Positions 49,752 to 57,690 of a stretch of DNA of 64,000 nucleotides are shown here, piece after piece. The notes beneath the pieces were generated by a model. It made no database searches, was not told the DNA's origin, and saw only the letters and a program-made list of their open reading frames with translations. The translations under genes and the position numbers were made by a program. The stretch lies in NCBI RefSeq assembly GCF_900129005.1, contig NZ_FQUN01000022.1, forward strand, positions 17,403-81,402, in the 5' to 3' direction. The number at the start of each line of letters is the position of its first letter. The first letter of the stretch is position 1. The DNA comes from Leeuwenhoekiella marinoflava DSM 3653 (GTDB taxonomy: Bacteria; Bacteroidota; Bacteroidia; Flavobacteriales; Flavobacteriaceae).

Positions 49752-50109
49752 AGGGCAGATTTTTCGTTTTTTGATTTAAAAAGCTTTAGAAAAAACCGTG
49801 CCACTATTTTGACCTGAAGTAAGATCACAAGAGTCGGTTAGGCTGAACGTCTTGTAATCTGTATGTTAGCTTTTAAATTTTTTAGAAGAATGGATACTGC
49901 AGCGGAACGGAAATGCTGCGTTTGTATTTTGAGCTAAACACGTTAATAGAAGAACAGTTAGCTTAATGAAGCACATGACATCCAGCGTCTATCAACGGTT
50001 TAAAACTAGAAAACCGCTCATCCCGATAGCTATCGGGACGATTTAAATGAATGCATTTTATTAGAATTATTGGCTTGTGCAACGGCTACCAGCTTTGGCT
50101 GTAGTTTTT
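49752..50109. other. Intergenic region with palindrome
   Basis: A 358-bp gap. It holds the 18-bp perfect palindrome TCCCGATAGCTATCGGGA at 50021-50038 and, at its right end, the attC-like half-site described separately. No credible coding frame is seen. Confidence 0.6.
50072..50105 (-). repeat. Possible partial attC-like site after acetyltransferase
   Basis: On the minus strand, just past the acetyltransferase stop, the sequence carries an internal hairpin (CAGCCAAAGCTG) and then GCCGTTGCACAAGC, resembling the 3' half of Bacteroidota attC-like sites. It has no matching 5' core box, so it is at best a truncated site marking the far end of the cassette region. Confidence 0.3.
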
Positions 50110-50649
50110 TTAATATTCAATTTCAATGTCTTTCAGTTTTTTCGCTGGGTTTCCGGCAAAAATTGTGTTTTTTGGAACATCCTTCGTTACAACAGAACCC
50201 GAAGCAATAATTGAATTATCTCCAATTTTCACTCCACCAATTATTACAGAATGTCCACCAATCCACACATTGTTTCCAATTATTATAGGTTTTGCAAATC
50301 CAGTTTTGTGTCGGCCAATCGGGCTTATATTGTGTCCTGCCGTGTAAATTCCAACATTCGGTGCGATTAGGCAATTGTCGCCAATTTTTACTTCCGCCAT
50401 ATCCAAAATAGTACAATTAAATCCTGCGTAAAAATTCTTGCCAACGTGAATATTGTAACCTAAGTCGCAATGAAAATTGTGTTCGACTGAAATTCCGTTT
50501 CCTACAGTTCCGAAAAGTTCGGTCAATATTTCCGTTTTCAGTTGTTCGTTCTCATAGTTTGCCGAATTAAAATCTTGCAGAAGTTTTCCCGCACGAACGA
50601 AATCTTTTTTCAGGTTTTCGTCATTTCTTTTATAATCAATTCTATTCAA
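50110..50649 (-). CDS. Hexapeptide-repeat O-acetyltransferase (maltose/galactoside type)
   Basis: A 179-residue left-handed beta-helix acetyltransferase related to maltose and galactoside O-acetyltransferases. Repeats of the [LIV]-G-x-x-x form are visible (IHVGKNFYAGFNCTILD; IIIGNNVWIGGHSVIIGG), together with the catalytic histidine in YTAGHNISP. It acetylates a sugar or xenobiotic hydroxyl with acetyl-CoA. It is the farthest gene of a putative cassette array, transcribed away from the integrase. Base use is similar to the other array genes. Confidence 0.88.
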   Translation of the reverse strand: MNRIDYKRNDENLKKDFVRAGKLLQDFNSANYENEQLKTEILTELFGTVGNGISVEHNFHCDLGYNIHVGKNFYAGFNCTILDMAEVKIGDNCLIAPNVGIYTAGHNISPIGRHKTGFAKPIIIGNNVWIGGHSVIIGGVKIGDNSIIASGSVVTKDVPKNTIFAGNPAKKLKDIEIEY

Positions 50650-50688
50650 TTTCTATTATTTTCTAGGTGTTGGTTTAAATTACATTGT

Positions 50689-51147
50689 GTGTGCCCAGCA
50701 TGGGCATCTTTATCATATCTAAGATATATTATTAATCTAGAGGGTGCAAGCCTGCCTTTGCCGGTAGGCAGGTCCCTTATGGGCAGGGGTAACGCTTTGA
50801 ACCATTAGTAAGCCGCAAAGCCTGCCCCGTACCTGATACGGGGGGTGGTGACCGCGAGGTCACATCTGAAGAAATGCATCGCATTCACGAATACCTTATA
50901 AAGAAGAATAAAAAAGGATGAGTAAAGCGGGACTAAAAGCTTTAAAGGAAGCAAAGTCAAAGCAGCAAAATAGCTTAGACAAATTACTAGGGGATATCCA
51001 AATCTGTTCTACCATTGGCAATTGGGTTACAAATTGGTCTAAACAAATAGGCCAAACCGATTGCATAATAAGAGCCGTATGAATCGAGAGGTTCACGTAC
51101 GTTTCTGAGAGCGGTTTAAGGGTAAGACTCCCCTTTACCTACTCGAT
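50689..51147 (+). mobile_element. ORF-less, degenerate group II intron (copy 1)
   Basis: The element begins GTGTGCCCAGCATGGGC and ends CCTACTCGAT, like group II intron boundaries. A 34-nt domain V lies at 51072-51105 with the AGC triad and a GAGA tetraloop. Its 3' strand reads TACGTTTC, giving a C-T mismatch at the triad, so splicing is probably lost. No reverse transcriptase gene remains; only a 54-codon frame from 50918. The first 240 nt are nearly the same as in copy 2, but the 3' domains differ. It interrupts sequence at CATTGT/T between the RDD and acetyltransferase genes. Confidence 0.8.
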
Positions 51148-51156
51148 TGTAGCACG

Positions 51157-51612
51157 TTAATATTCGTTCGTGTTTTTTTCAACCACTAAAGTTTTCGTTA
51201 TTTTATCGTATAAATTCTGATTTTTTTCGTCCCATAATATCCAAATACTTGGAATAAGCAAAAGTCCTAGTACATGTTTTAATCCTTCCCTAATTGCTCC
51301 TTTTTCAGGTTTTTTATAATCTTCTCCAGTTTCTTCCGAAATCACTTTTATATTAAATATTTTATGTCCTAAATTTCCAGTAAATATTGGATAAAATATT
51401 GCCCCAATAATTATTCCAGTTACTAAAGAGTAAACTATATCTAAAAATTCAAAGTCACTATCTAAATCAGTCCAAAATTCAGAGATAGACTTTCCCGTTA
51501 TCAGATAAATTCCTAAAATTATAATTCCAAAAATTATTCCTTCTGTCAACGTAGCAATTAGTCTTTTTCCTTTTGAAGCTAATTTGTATCCATGTGTTAT
51601 TTTTTCGTTCAT
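51157..51612 (-). CDS. RDD-family membrane protein
   Basis: A 151-residue membrane protein with an RDD-type N-terminus (ASKGKRLIATLTEGIIFG) and about three hydrophobic helices (IIFGIIILGIYLIT; IVYSLVTGIIIGAIFYPIF; VLGLLLIPSIWILW). The final conserved aspartate appears in LYDKITKTLVV. Function unknown; family members are small transporters or accessory proteins. A single cassette-like gene between two putative attC sites. Confidence 0.82.
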   Translation of the reverse strand: MNEKITHGYKLASKGKRLIATLTEGIIFGIIILGIYLITGKSISEFWTDLDSDFEFLDIVYSLVTGIIIGAIFYPIFTGNLGHKIFNIKVISEETGEDYKKPEKGAIREGLKHVLGLLLIPSIWILWDEKNQNLYDKITKTLVVEKNTNEY

Positions 51613-51633
51613 TTCTTTCTTTGAGTATTGTGG

Positions 51634-51775
51634 AGAATTATTACCAACGTTAGGTATATGCCTAGTGCGGGATTTAAGAGTGCTTCACTATCCGCTCACC
51701 GCAAAGTTTCTTAGGAGTAAAAATACTCAATTTTACTGTTTAACCCACATTACGCTTATACAGTGTTGTGGGGCG
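51634..51775 (-). repeat. attC-like imperfect inverted repeat
   Basis: Arms around CCAACGTTAGGTATATGCC (left) and TACGCTTATACAGTGTTGTGG (right) pair imperfectly over about 28 bp (GTATA-GC-TA-TG-GGG matches) and flank about 80 nt of variable sequence. The left end holds GTTAGGT, a GTTRRRY core box. It lies between the zeta-like pair and the RDD gene, exactly where a cassette recombination site should be. The last codons of the 63-aa protein are inside it. Confidence 0.6.
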
Positions 51776-51931
51776 TATATCGTTCGGATCTACCTCAGTA
51801 ATTTTACCTTTTCGCAATACAATCATCGGACTATTCTTTTCCTTTTTGAACAGAACTAGCTTTCTGTAAGTCTCTTCAAGTCCTTTTACAATTTTATCGC
51901 GTTCTTCTTTTAATTGCTCTTTAGTTCCCAT
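51740..51931 (-). CDS. Small partner of zeta-toxin-like gene
   Basis: A 63-residue charged helical protein (EQLKEERDKIVKGLEETYRK; LRKGKITEVDPNDI). It starts 11 bp inside the end of the zeta-like gene, so it is translationally coupled to it. Small partners in this position occur in Bacteroidota zeta-like pairs and could be an antitoxin, though this is inference. The C-terminal tail (RPTTLYKRNVG) is encoded inside the attC-like repeat, suggesting that it was added when the cassette ended there. Confidence 0.6.
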   Translation of the reverse strand: MGTKEQLKEERDKIVKGLEETYRKLVLFKKEKNSPMIVLRKGKITEVDPNDIRPTTLYKRNVG

Positions 51932-52496
51932 AATATTTTTCTTTTAACTCTTCCCATTGCAAAACATTGTTGACGGTAATATCATTCAATGAACCTTCTG
52001 CAATAATTTCATAGCTGTCTCCAGAATTATTTACAAATAACCAGTTGTCTACTCTGTGCAGAAACAGATTGAAAAAATTCTTCAATCCACTTTTATATCT
52101 TCTTCTTATCACTTCCTCTGGAATATGATGCCCTCCTTCTTTTACTCTAGTAGCTACTCTTGATATAGCCAATTCTTCCGATTCCAGCAGAAAGAACAAA
52201 CGGGTTACTTGATAATCTAGTTGCTTGGCTTTCTCAATAAATGCAACATAGCTTCTTGTCGAGAGTGTAGTTTCAAATGCGAAACTTTCTCTTGCTTCCA
52301 ACAGGTTTTTAATTCTTTTCAACATCATTCTACCTGCTTCTATCCCCACTTTTTCTGGTTGAAAAGGAGAAATACCTTTAGCAATTTCATCCGCATTCAC
52401 AAACTCCTTGAAATCAAGCATTTATGGTAAAATTGTGTAGGAAGCAGTTGTTTTTCCTGCTCCGTTGCATCCAGCTATGACGTATAGTTTTTTCAT
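51921..52496 (-). pseudogene. Zeta-toxin-like P-loop kinase with in-frame stop
   Basis: Reading from ATG 52496, the frame gives MKKLYVIAGCNGAGKTTASY with an intact Walker A motif, then a TAA at 52422-52424 after ILP, and continues in the same frame with MLDFKEFVNADEIAKG to the stop at 51921. The intact form would be about 191 residues. The ATG right after TAA permits a 166-residue product without the P-loop. The family is zeta toxin/UDP-GlcNAc kinase-like AAA. A single nonsense change (likely from GAA) would explain it. Without the Walker A portion the protein should be inactive. Confidence 0.75.
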
Positions 52497-52546
52497 CCGA
52501 AACAAATATACGAATTAACGGCAATCGGAAGGCCACAAACTATTAC

Positions 52547-52848
52547 CCACAACAATTGCATATGCGTACCAAAGGTACGTATAGCTCCATTTTACCTATT
52601 TGTATACAAACGATTCTAAACGAATACGATACGCTTAATACGCTATAAATATATGCTTTTATACACTAAGCCTTTTACAGAATTCCCTAATCTCATAAAA
52701 GTACTATAGTCATTTGCAGATTTAGAAACCAAAAAGGTACAGTACTGCCAATCCTAAAACAAACGAATCCCCATAGAGGAGGAACCGGATCTGTCAACAA
52801 GATATTCAGCCCTGGCCTATCGGCGGGCCGAATACTTAGTTGTTGTGG
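52547..52848 (-). repeat. attC-like site, arms separated by about 260 bp
   Basis: CCACAACAATTGCATATG at 52547-52564 pairs with AATACTTAGTTGTTGTGG at 52831-52848; nine end positions pair perfectly and several beyond. The arms are much farther apart than in normal attC sites (57-141 nt in known integrons), so extra sequence may have been inserted. The interval 52567-52830 holds small hairpins (GCGTACCAAAGGTACG) but no gene. Position fits the boundary between the serine hydrolase and zeta-like cassettes. Confidence 0.45.
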
Positions 52849-53869
52849 CACGTTTTTTTATTATACTCATTAAATCTGTATGGGTTTTAAAAGTGATTTT
52901 AAAATCCTCCAATTTTTTTCCTACATTTTCTAATACAATTAAGTTTAGACCCGTCTGAGGATAATAATAACTTGCTGAAGGAAAACCTGGTACATAACCA
53001 AATGCTCCTATTTGAACATTGTGCTCACCATCTTTAAACACTAATCCATAACCATATTCTATTTTATCAAATATTGGATGTATTCTCGTTGCATATCGTG
53101 TTTTCATTAAATTTAAAGTACTGGACTTTATTAATTTACCTGAATGCAGTAGTATGTTCCATTTAAATAAGTCTTCAACATTTGATATAAATCCACCTGC
53201 ACCTATATATTTTACGGGATTACCTTCGGCAACCAAAAATTTGTCTGTTTCGTTCTCTTCATATCCCTTCACTAAACTTAAATATTTTTTATTTTCAGGG
53301 TGAAAAGTATTGTTTAAGTTATACTCAGTAAATAATTCGGATGATATTTCTTCAAAAGATTTATCGTTTATTTTTTCAAGTATTTGACTTAATAGTCCGA
53401 ATCCTATTTGAGAGTATTGAAATTGGGTTCCAACCTCAAACTCTAAAGGTTCATCAATAGCGACAATACCGTGAGTATGGGTTAATAGATGATGTATTGT
53501 TACATTATTTGCCCAAGGTTGTTTAATCTCTGGAAAGTAACTATTTAGTTTATCCGTTAAAGTAAGATTTCCTCTTTCATATTCCTGTAGAATCAATACA
53601 GCAGTAATTTGCTTACTTATGGAACCAATATAAAATTGGTTATTTGTTTTAAGTTCAATTTTCTTTTCTAAGTCTGAATAGCCAAATGCTTTTTCATATT
53701 GTATAACGGAGTCTTTAGCTATCAGAATTACACCATTGAAGTTGTTAATTTCAGCTATAGAATCAATTTTTGATGATATGGAGATTGTATTTGGATTACT
53801 TGTAGTTTTTGCAGTTTTACAAGTAGTCGATAGAAGTATTATAGCAATTCCTAAAATAGATAATTTCAT
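52817..53869 (-). CDS. Serine hydrolase (beta-lactamase/PBP-like)
   Basis: A 350-residue exported or lipid-anchored protein (LLSTTCKTAK signal) of the class C beta-lactamase/esterase superfamily (Pfam Beta-lactamase). The S-x-x-K motif appears as GSISKQITAV (Ser82-Lys85 region), followed by a Y-x-N-like YSQIGFG and a later HVQIGAFGYVPGF region. It may be a peptidase or esterase and not a resistance enzyme. The last residues (KKRATTTKYSARR) are encoded within an attC-like repeat, as in its neighbour. One-gene cassette. Confidence 0.85.
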   Translation of the reverse strand: MKLSILGIAIILLSTTCKTAKTTSNPNTISISSKIDSIAEINNFNGVILIAKDSVIQYEKAFGYSDLEKKIELKTNNQFYIGSISKQITAVLILQEYERGNLTLTDKLNSYFPEIKQPWANNVTIHHLLTHTHGIVAIDEPLEFEVGTQFQYSQIGFGLLSQILEKINDKSFEEISSELFTEYNLNNTFHPENKKYLSLVKGYEENETDKFLVAEGNPVKYIGAGGFISNVEDLFKWNILLHSGKLIKSSTLNLMKTRYATRIHPIFDKIEYGYGLVFKDGEHNVQIGAFGYVPGFPSASYYYPQTGLNLIVLENVGKKLEDFKITFKTHTDLMSIIKKRATTTKYSARR

Positions 53870-53886
53870 TCTTTTATTTTAATGAC

Positions 53887-54757
53887 GCCCAACGTCTCGC
53901 ATATATGGTTTGTGGCGGGATAACAACAGCTCGCCTTTCGGTTAAACACAAAATTTGATTCGAGCCACAAGCCTTGAATTTAGCACAAACCCGCCTATTT
54001 TTTATAGCCATTGTGTGTGCCCAGCATGGGCATCTTTTAACTACAGAAATGTAGTTAATTAATCTAGAGGGTGCAAGCCTGCCTGCCGGCAAAGGCAGGT
54101 CCCTTATGGGCGGGGTAACGCCTCGAACCATTAGTAAGTCGCAAGGGTGGTAACTGCGAAGTTACATCTGAAGAAATGCATCGCATTCACGAATACCTTA
54201 AAATTCAAATAACAAAGAATAAGTAAAGCGGGACTACAATCCCGATATCCTGTCGGGACCGGTACTGACGAACAGGAACCGTATACAGAGGCATATTTAC
54301 TTGGGTAAGCAAGCACATCATTGTAACGCCCTAAGAATACCAAAAGTGTATTAATGTAGATACGGCAGTGATCGGGGGAAAGAAGATGTTCTTACTTGGA
54401 GGACGGAGCGTAAAGAAAATGTCTTGTAGACATTTTTAGCGAACGGGCCAGCCTGCCGCGCTGGGCTATCACGGGTTGGCATTGGAGAAGTCAGCAGAGT
54501 TCATAGTACCTAAAGGAAACGAGTTGCAGCAAAACTGCATAGGTCTCACAATTAGCGAAGGACCGAACGTAATCCTCTTCAAAATTCGCATAGGAACACA
54601 GCTTGTGTAGCCTATGCTTAAATTAGAAGATAGTGCCAAGGGTGAAAAGAGCCTTGGTTTGACGGTTTACGAACCGCCGTATACGAGACCCGTACGTACT
54701 TTGGTGTGAGAGGTGCACCGTGGGCTTACCGCTCACGGCCGCCTACTCGATTAGGTT
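53887..54757 (-). repeat. attC-like recombination site with consensus core boxes, split by intron
   Basis: With the intron (54015-54751) removed, about 134 nt remain with GCCCAAC at one end (53887-53893) and GTTAGGT at the other (54013-54014 plus 54752-54756). These fit the integron core rules RYYYAAC and GTTRRRY. Arms CCCAAC...GGCGGG and CCCGCC...GTTAGG pair imperfectly, and the centre is variable. The length is within the attC range. It lies between the ASCH-headed operon and the serine hydrolase cassette. Confidence 0.65.
54015..54751 (+). mobile_element. ORF-less, degenerate group II intron (copy 2)
   Basis: It begins GTGTGCCCAGCATGGGC and ends CCTACTCGAT. It keeps more of domain I than copy 1 (54230-54560) but no intron-encoded protein. 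A domain V-like hairpin (CCGCCGTATACGAGACCCG, about 54674) has a CGC triad and a GAGA loop, but its 3' strand reads TACTTTGG and mismatches at two positions beside the triad. It is inserted in the plus orientation, opposite to cassette genes, between GT and TAGGT of the attC core box, at TTGT/T. Confidence 0.82.
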
Positions 54758-54776
54758 TCGTTTTTCTTTTCATTTA

Positions 54777-55148
54777 TTACAAATACATAAAGGATTGAGG
54801 GGCTGTGAAATTCTCATATTCTTCTTTTGGGTTAATCGGTTTTTCATACAAAAAAGGCTTGTCAACTTCAATCGCAAAAGCTAAATCCCTTCCGTTATAG
54901 TATTCATTGAAAAAACTTTCGTCAATACCTGAAAATCTCTTTGTTTTATCCCAAATAGTTTTAGGAGAATCTTGATGAATATGCTTAATAGAAAATTCAC
55001 CTATTATTCTGCCTACTGGCATTGTTGAATAAACTACAACGGTCTGCACTTCGAGATTTTTGAATACTCTTCTTCTAAATTCAAATTTTTTCTCTCCTGA
55101 AAAAATCTTATTTGCGTATTCTGGTTTTATAGATAATAGTACTTTCAT
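54777..55148 (-). CDS. ASCH-domain protein
   Basis: A 123-residue protein with an ASCH (PUA-like) domain, which binds RNA: MKVLLSIKPEYANKIFSGEK, FEFRRRVFKNLEVQTVVVY, GRIIGEFSIKHIHQ. Start overlaps the PIN-GNAT gene stop by 4 nt, so it is the last gene of a coupled operon (XRE regulator, kinase, membrane protein, PIN-GNAT-EVE, ASCH). It may help the PIN nuclease recognise RNA; inference. Confidence 0.87.
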   Translation of the reverse strand: MKVLLSIKPEYANKIFSGEKKFEFRRRVFKNLEVQTVVVYSTMPVGRIIGEFSIKHIHQDSPKTIWDKTKRFSGIDESFFNEYYNGRDLAFAIEVDKPFLYEKPINPKEEYENFTAPQSFMYL

Positions 55149-56629
55149 ATTTTATAAGCTTCTTTATATATTTTTATAAACAAATCCCATCCGATTTCTC
55201 TAAATCCTCTTGGGGCATCATCTTTATCTTTTAAAACTCCAAGTTCAATTAGTCTGCTCATATTTGGGCGATTGGGGAAAGAGTAGGCGTAAAGAAAGTT
55301 TACTACAAAAGGTTTTCTTTTGTATCTATTCCAATAGGCAGATAATTCTTCATCTGTCAATGCCGTTCTTTTACTACAAATTGTTTTTAATTCTTCTATA
55401 CTTGATGGGTTAACTACATTTTCTACTATCCCAATTGTGGTAACAACACTTTTATAATATCCTCCCGTTCTATAAAAAATGATTAAATCTCCTGTGTTTA
55501 AATTTCGTTCGAGTGAATGAGAGATGTACACCTTTTTAATGGCATTTCGGTGGGGTTCATTCTCCACAAAGTTTAAAGGAGATTCAGTTCTCAAAATAGA
55601 ATCCGGGAATAATTCCGTATGGTATTCTGGATAAATGGGAACAATAAATACTTTTCCTTCTTTTGATAAAAATGGGAATGTGCGTTTTGGATTGTCTTTA
55701 TCAGCAGGTCTTTCAAAATGCCTTATGTAGACATTTTCTGTCCCAGTAGATGATTCTTTTGTTCCCCAAAATGTAAAACCCCAGTATTCTAGTAATTCGA
55801 TTAATCTTTTTTGTTCAGGACTTTTATCAAATATGGTTACATAGATTTCTTCTACTTTGAATTGTAAGGCATTATCAAAAATGATTTTTAAAAACCGTTC
55901 ACCAAGTTTAAACCCATTTGCAGTCACCTTAAATGTTCCGATTTTTAATCTCTTTTTTGGAGGTAAAGGAGGATTAATGTCTGAATAGTTTTCCTTTTCA
56001 TCTTCTTGCTTAATAAAAAGGAAAGCAGTTGTCACACCTGAATAGGAACAGATATAAGAGATTTCATCTGATTTTTTATTGAACCATTTATCAAATCCCA
56101 AATAGTCCTCTCTAAAGCTGTCAAAGAAAGAGTCACCTAAATTAATGTTGCCAAAATATTCCTTTTTAACTGAAAGTGTTTTGTAATCAACGAGCGAAGG
56201 GTTCTCTGCAATTGCTTTTTCAATGAATGAATCAATTCGAAATACCTTATCATCAATTCCAAGAGAAAGAGCCTTTTGATGTATTTTTTTATCCTCAGTT
56301 ATAAGTAAATCGACACGAGAACAATACAATTCATTTAGTAATAAAGTGTCATTTTTATCATTGTCAGTAGTATCAATATTACTTATGCTTTCAACATCTG
56401 AATGCAAACGGGCAACAGTTTTTAATACTTGATAACTTTCAAGCTTAATGCCTATTGTTCTCACTATCTCCTTATCTGAATGTCGCTTGAGTTCGTCAGC
56501 AGTTATTGGGTGAACAACCTTAGCATGTTGTAACCTGTCTAGCCAATGAAAAAGCGTACCAATATTTTCGTTTACAATTTTACTTGTTTCACGGTGAATA
56601 ACAATATTAGTGTCTAACAAAGCTCTCAT
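55145..56629 (-). CDS. PIN nuclease-GNAT-EVE/PUA-like fusion
   Basis: A 494-residue multidomain protein. PIN nuclease at about 1-130 (LLDTNIVIHRE with the first acidic residue; TDNDKNDTLLL; LLITEDKKIH). A GNAT N-acetyltransferase-like region follows at about 215-320 (RLKIGTFKVTANGFKLGERF; RLIELLEYWGFTFWGTKE). A C-terminal PUA/EVE-like domain (about 370-460; LNTGDLIIFYRTGG) completes it. PIN domains cut RNA and are common toxins. It overlaps both neighbours by 4 nt. The combination suggests an RNA-targeting toxin or defence effector. Confidence 0.8.
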   Translation of the reverse strand: MRALLDTNIVIHRETSKIVNENIGTLFHWLDRLQHAKVVHPITADELKRHSDKEIVRTIGIKLESYQVLKTVARLHSDVESISNIDTTDNDKNDTLLLNELYCSRVDLLITEDKKIHQKALSLGIDDKVFRIDSFIEKAIAENPSLVDYKTLSVKKEYFGNINLGDSFFDSFREDYLGFDKWFNKKSDEISYICSYSGVTTAFLFIKQEDEKENYSDINPPLPPKKRLKIGTFKVTANGFKLGERFLKIIFDNALQFKVEEIYVTIFDKSPEQKRLIELLEYWGFTFWGTKESSTGTENVYIRHFERPADKDNPKRTFPFLSKEGKVFIVPIYPEYHTELFPDSILRTESPLNFVENEPHRNAIKKVYISHSLERNLNTGDLIIFYRTGGYYKSVVTTIGIVENVVNPSSIEELKTICSKRTALTDEELSAYWNRYKRKPFVVNFLYAYSFPNRPNMSRLIELGVLKDKDDAPRGFREIGWDLFIKIYKEAYKI

Positions 56630-57690
56630 TGTTTCTTTCCTTTAAAGAGTGAAAAAATAAATGTTTTTACTTTTTTGAAAAGTTGAATAATTGATGGCGT
56701 GAAAAAATAAAACAACATTGCTAAAGCTAGAAATAAAGCTATAATGAATTCAATAGGTATCTTTTGAAAGATTTCCTTTTTGGAGGTGTTTTCAAGCATT
56801 CCCTCTCTGATAGTTGGTAGGGCAAATAAAAAACCGCAAATGATATTGATTAAAACAGCTAATGCAAATTGACTTGCTCCTATACGTTCTTCAGTATAAA
56901 TCGAGAAAAAGGAGTAACTATCCCCATCTTTCTTTTTACTGAAGACAACCATTAATTCATCTTTTTTCAACCTTGAATCATCTAAATAATTTTTAAATGG
57001 TTCAAATTCTAAAGTTCTGACTGTTTTAAGGTGTTCGGATTCTAAAAAAGTAATACTATAACGATTAGGAATAATATGGAAGCAGAAACAAGAATCTATT
57101 TTACAGGTAGAGTTATTCTTGAATTCTTGTATTAAGCTTGTTGGAATATTTCTACTCTCATTTAGCTTTATATCATAAATGATTGTTGACTTCCCAATTC
57201 CTTTTTTACTTGTTGCAATGCTTCCAGCAATAGGTTCAATGGCTATTCTAACATAGGCATTTACTTCTTTGGCTTTGTTATTATAATCTTCAAGATCAAC
57301 TTTAATTTGAATCTTTTTATTTGTGTAAATATTATCTAAATTAACAGGAAGGATACATAATTTATCTTTCCCATTGAATTGATGAATTACTCCTTGGGTG
57401 TTTTGTCCATCATCTAGGGGGGATGTACTTGCTATAGAATCATTAAATATGAACCTACTGTTATCTGAATGTTTAAGCTTGTTGTAAAAATCTTTAACTT
57501 TTACACCTTTTTCTAGCCAAGGGATATATAAGTCCAATACTAATTCTTTGTAACCCGTTAAACCATTAGCTTTTATTTCTATACCAAATTCTATTAAAGA
57601 ATTATCGTTGTTAAATTCCCAAGTACAGATTTGAAATTTCTCGATTTCAATAGAAGAATTTTCAGAACGCAAAAAGAATGAATTATCCAT
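56626..57690 (-). CDS. Membrane protein of unknown family, two C-terminal helices
   Basis: A 354-residue protein. About 270 residues of predicted beta-rich soluble domain (WEFNNDNSLIEFGIEIKANG; INKKIQIKVDL-like TNKKIQIKVDLEDYNNKAKE) are followed by two transmembrane helices (FALAVLINIICGFLFALPTI; FIIALFLALAMLFYFFTPSI) and a basic tail. It has no recognised family. Embedded in the PIN-GNAT operon with 4-nt and 1-nt spacing to its neighbours, it could be a membrane sensor or effector. Confidence 0.65.
   Translation of the reverse strand: MDNSFFLRSENSSIEIEKFQICTWEFNNDNSLIEFGIEIKANGLTGYKELVLDLYIPWLEKGVKVKDFYNKLKHSDNSRFIFNDSIASTSPLDDGQNTQGVIHQFNGKDKLCILPVNLDNIYTNKKIQIKVDLEDYNNKAKEVNAYVRIAIEPIAGSIATSKKGIGKSTIIYDIKLNESRNIPTSLIQEFKNNSTCKIDSCFCFHIIPNRYSITFLESEHLKTVRTLEFEPFKNYLDDSRLKKDELMVVFSKKKDGDSYSFFSIYTEERIGASQFALAVLINIICGFLFALPTIREGMLENTSKKEIFQKIPIEFIIALFLALAMLFYFFTPSIIQLFKKVKTFIFSLFKGKKQ

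Noticed and set aside
50918..51082. 54-codon plus-strand frame in intron copy 1 as a gene
   Set aside because: Its end runs into domain V and it lacks reverse-transcriptase motifs; it is at most a rudiment of the lost intron protein.
50896..51096. 66-codon minus-strand frame inside intron copy 1
   Set aside because: It is antisense to the conserved intron sequence, including domain V.
52817..53869. Calling the serine hydrolase a beta-lactamase resistance gene
   Set aside because: The SxxK fold is shared with many esterases and peptidases and no beta-lactamase-specific features were seen.
53874..54343. Two minus-strand frames across the attC-like site and intron copy 2
   Set aside because: They cross the intron boundary and recombination-site sequence and have no protein-like conservation.
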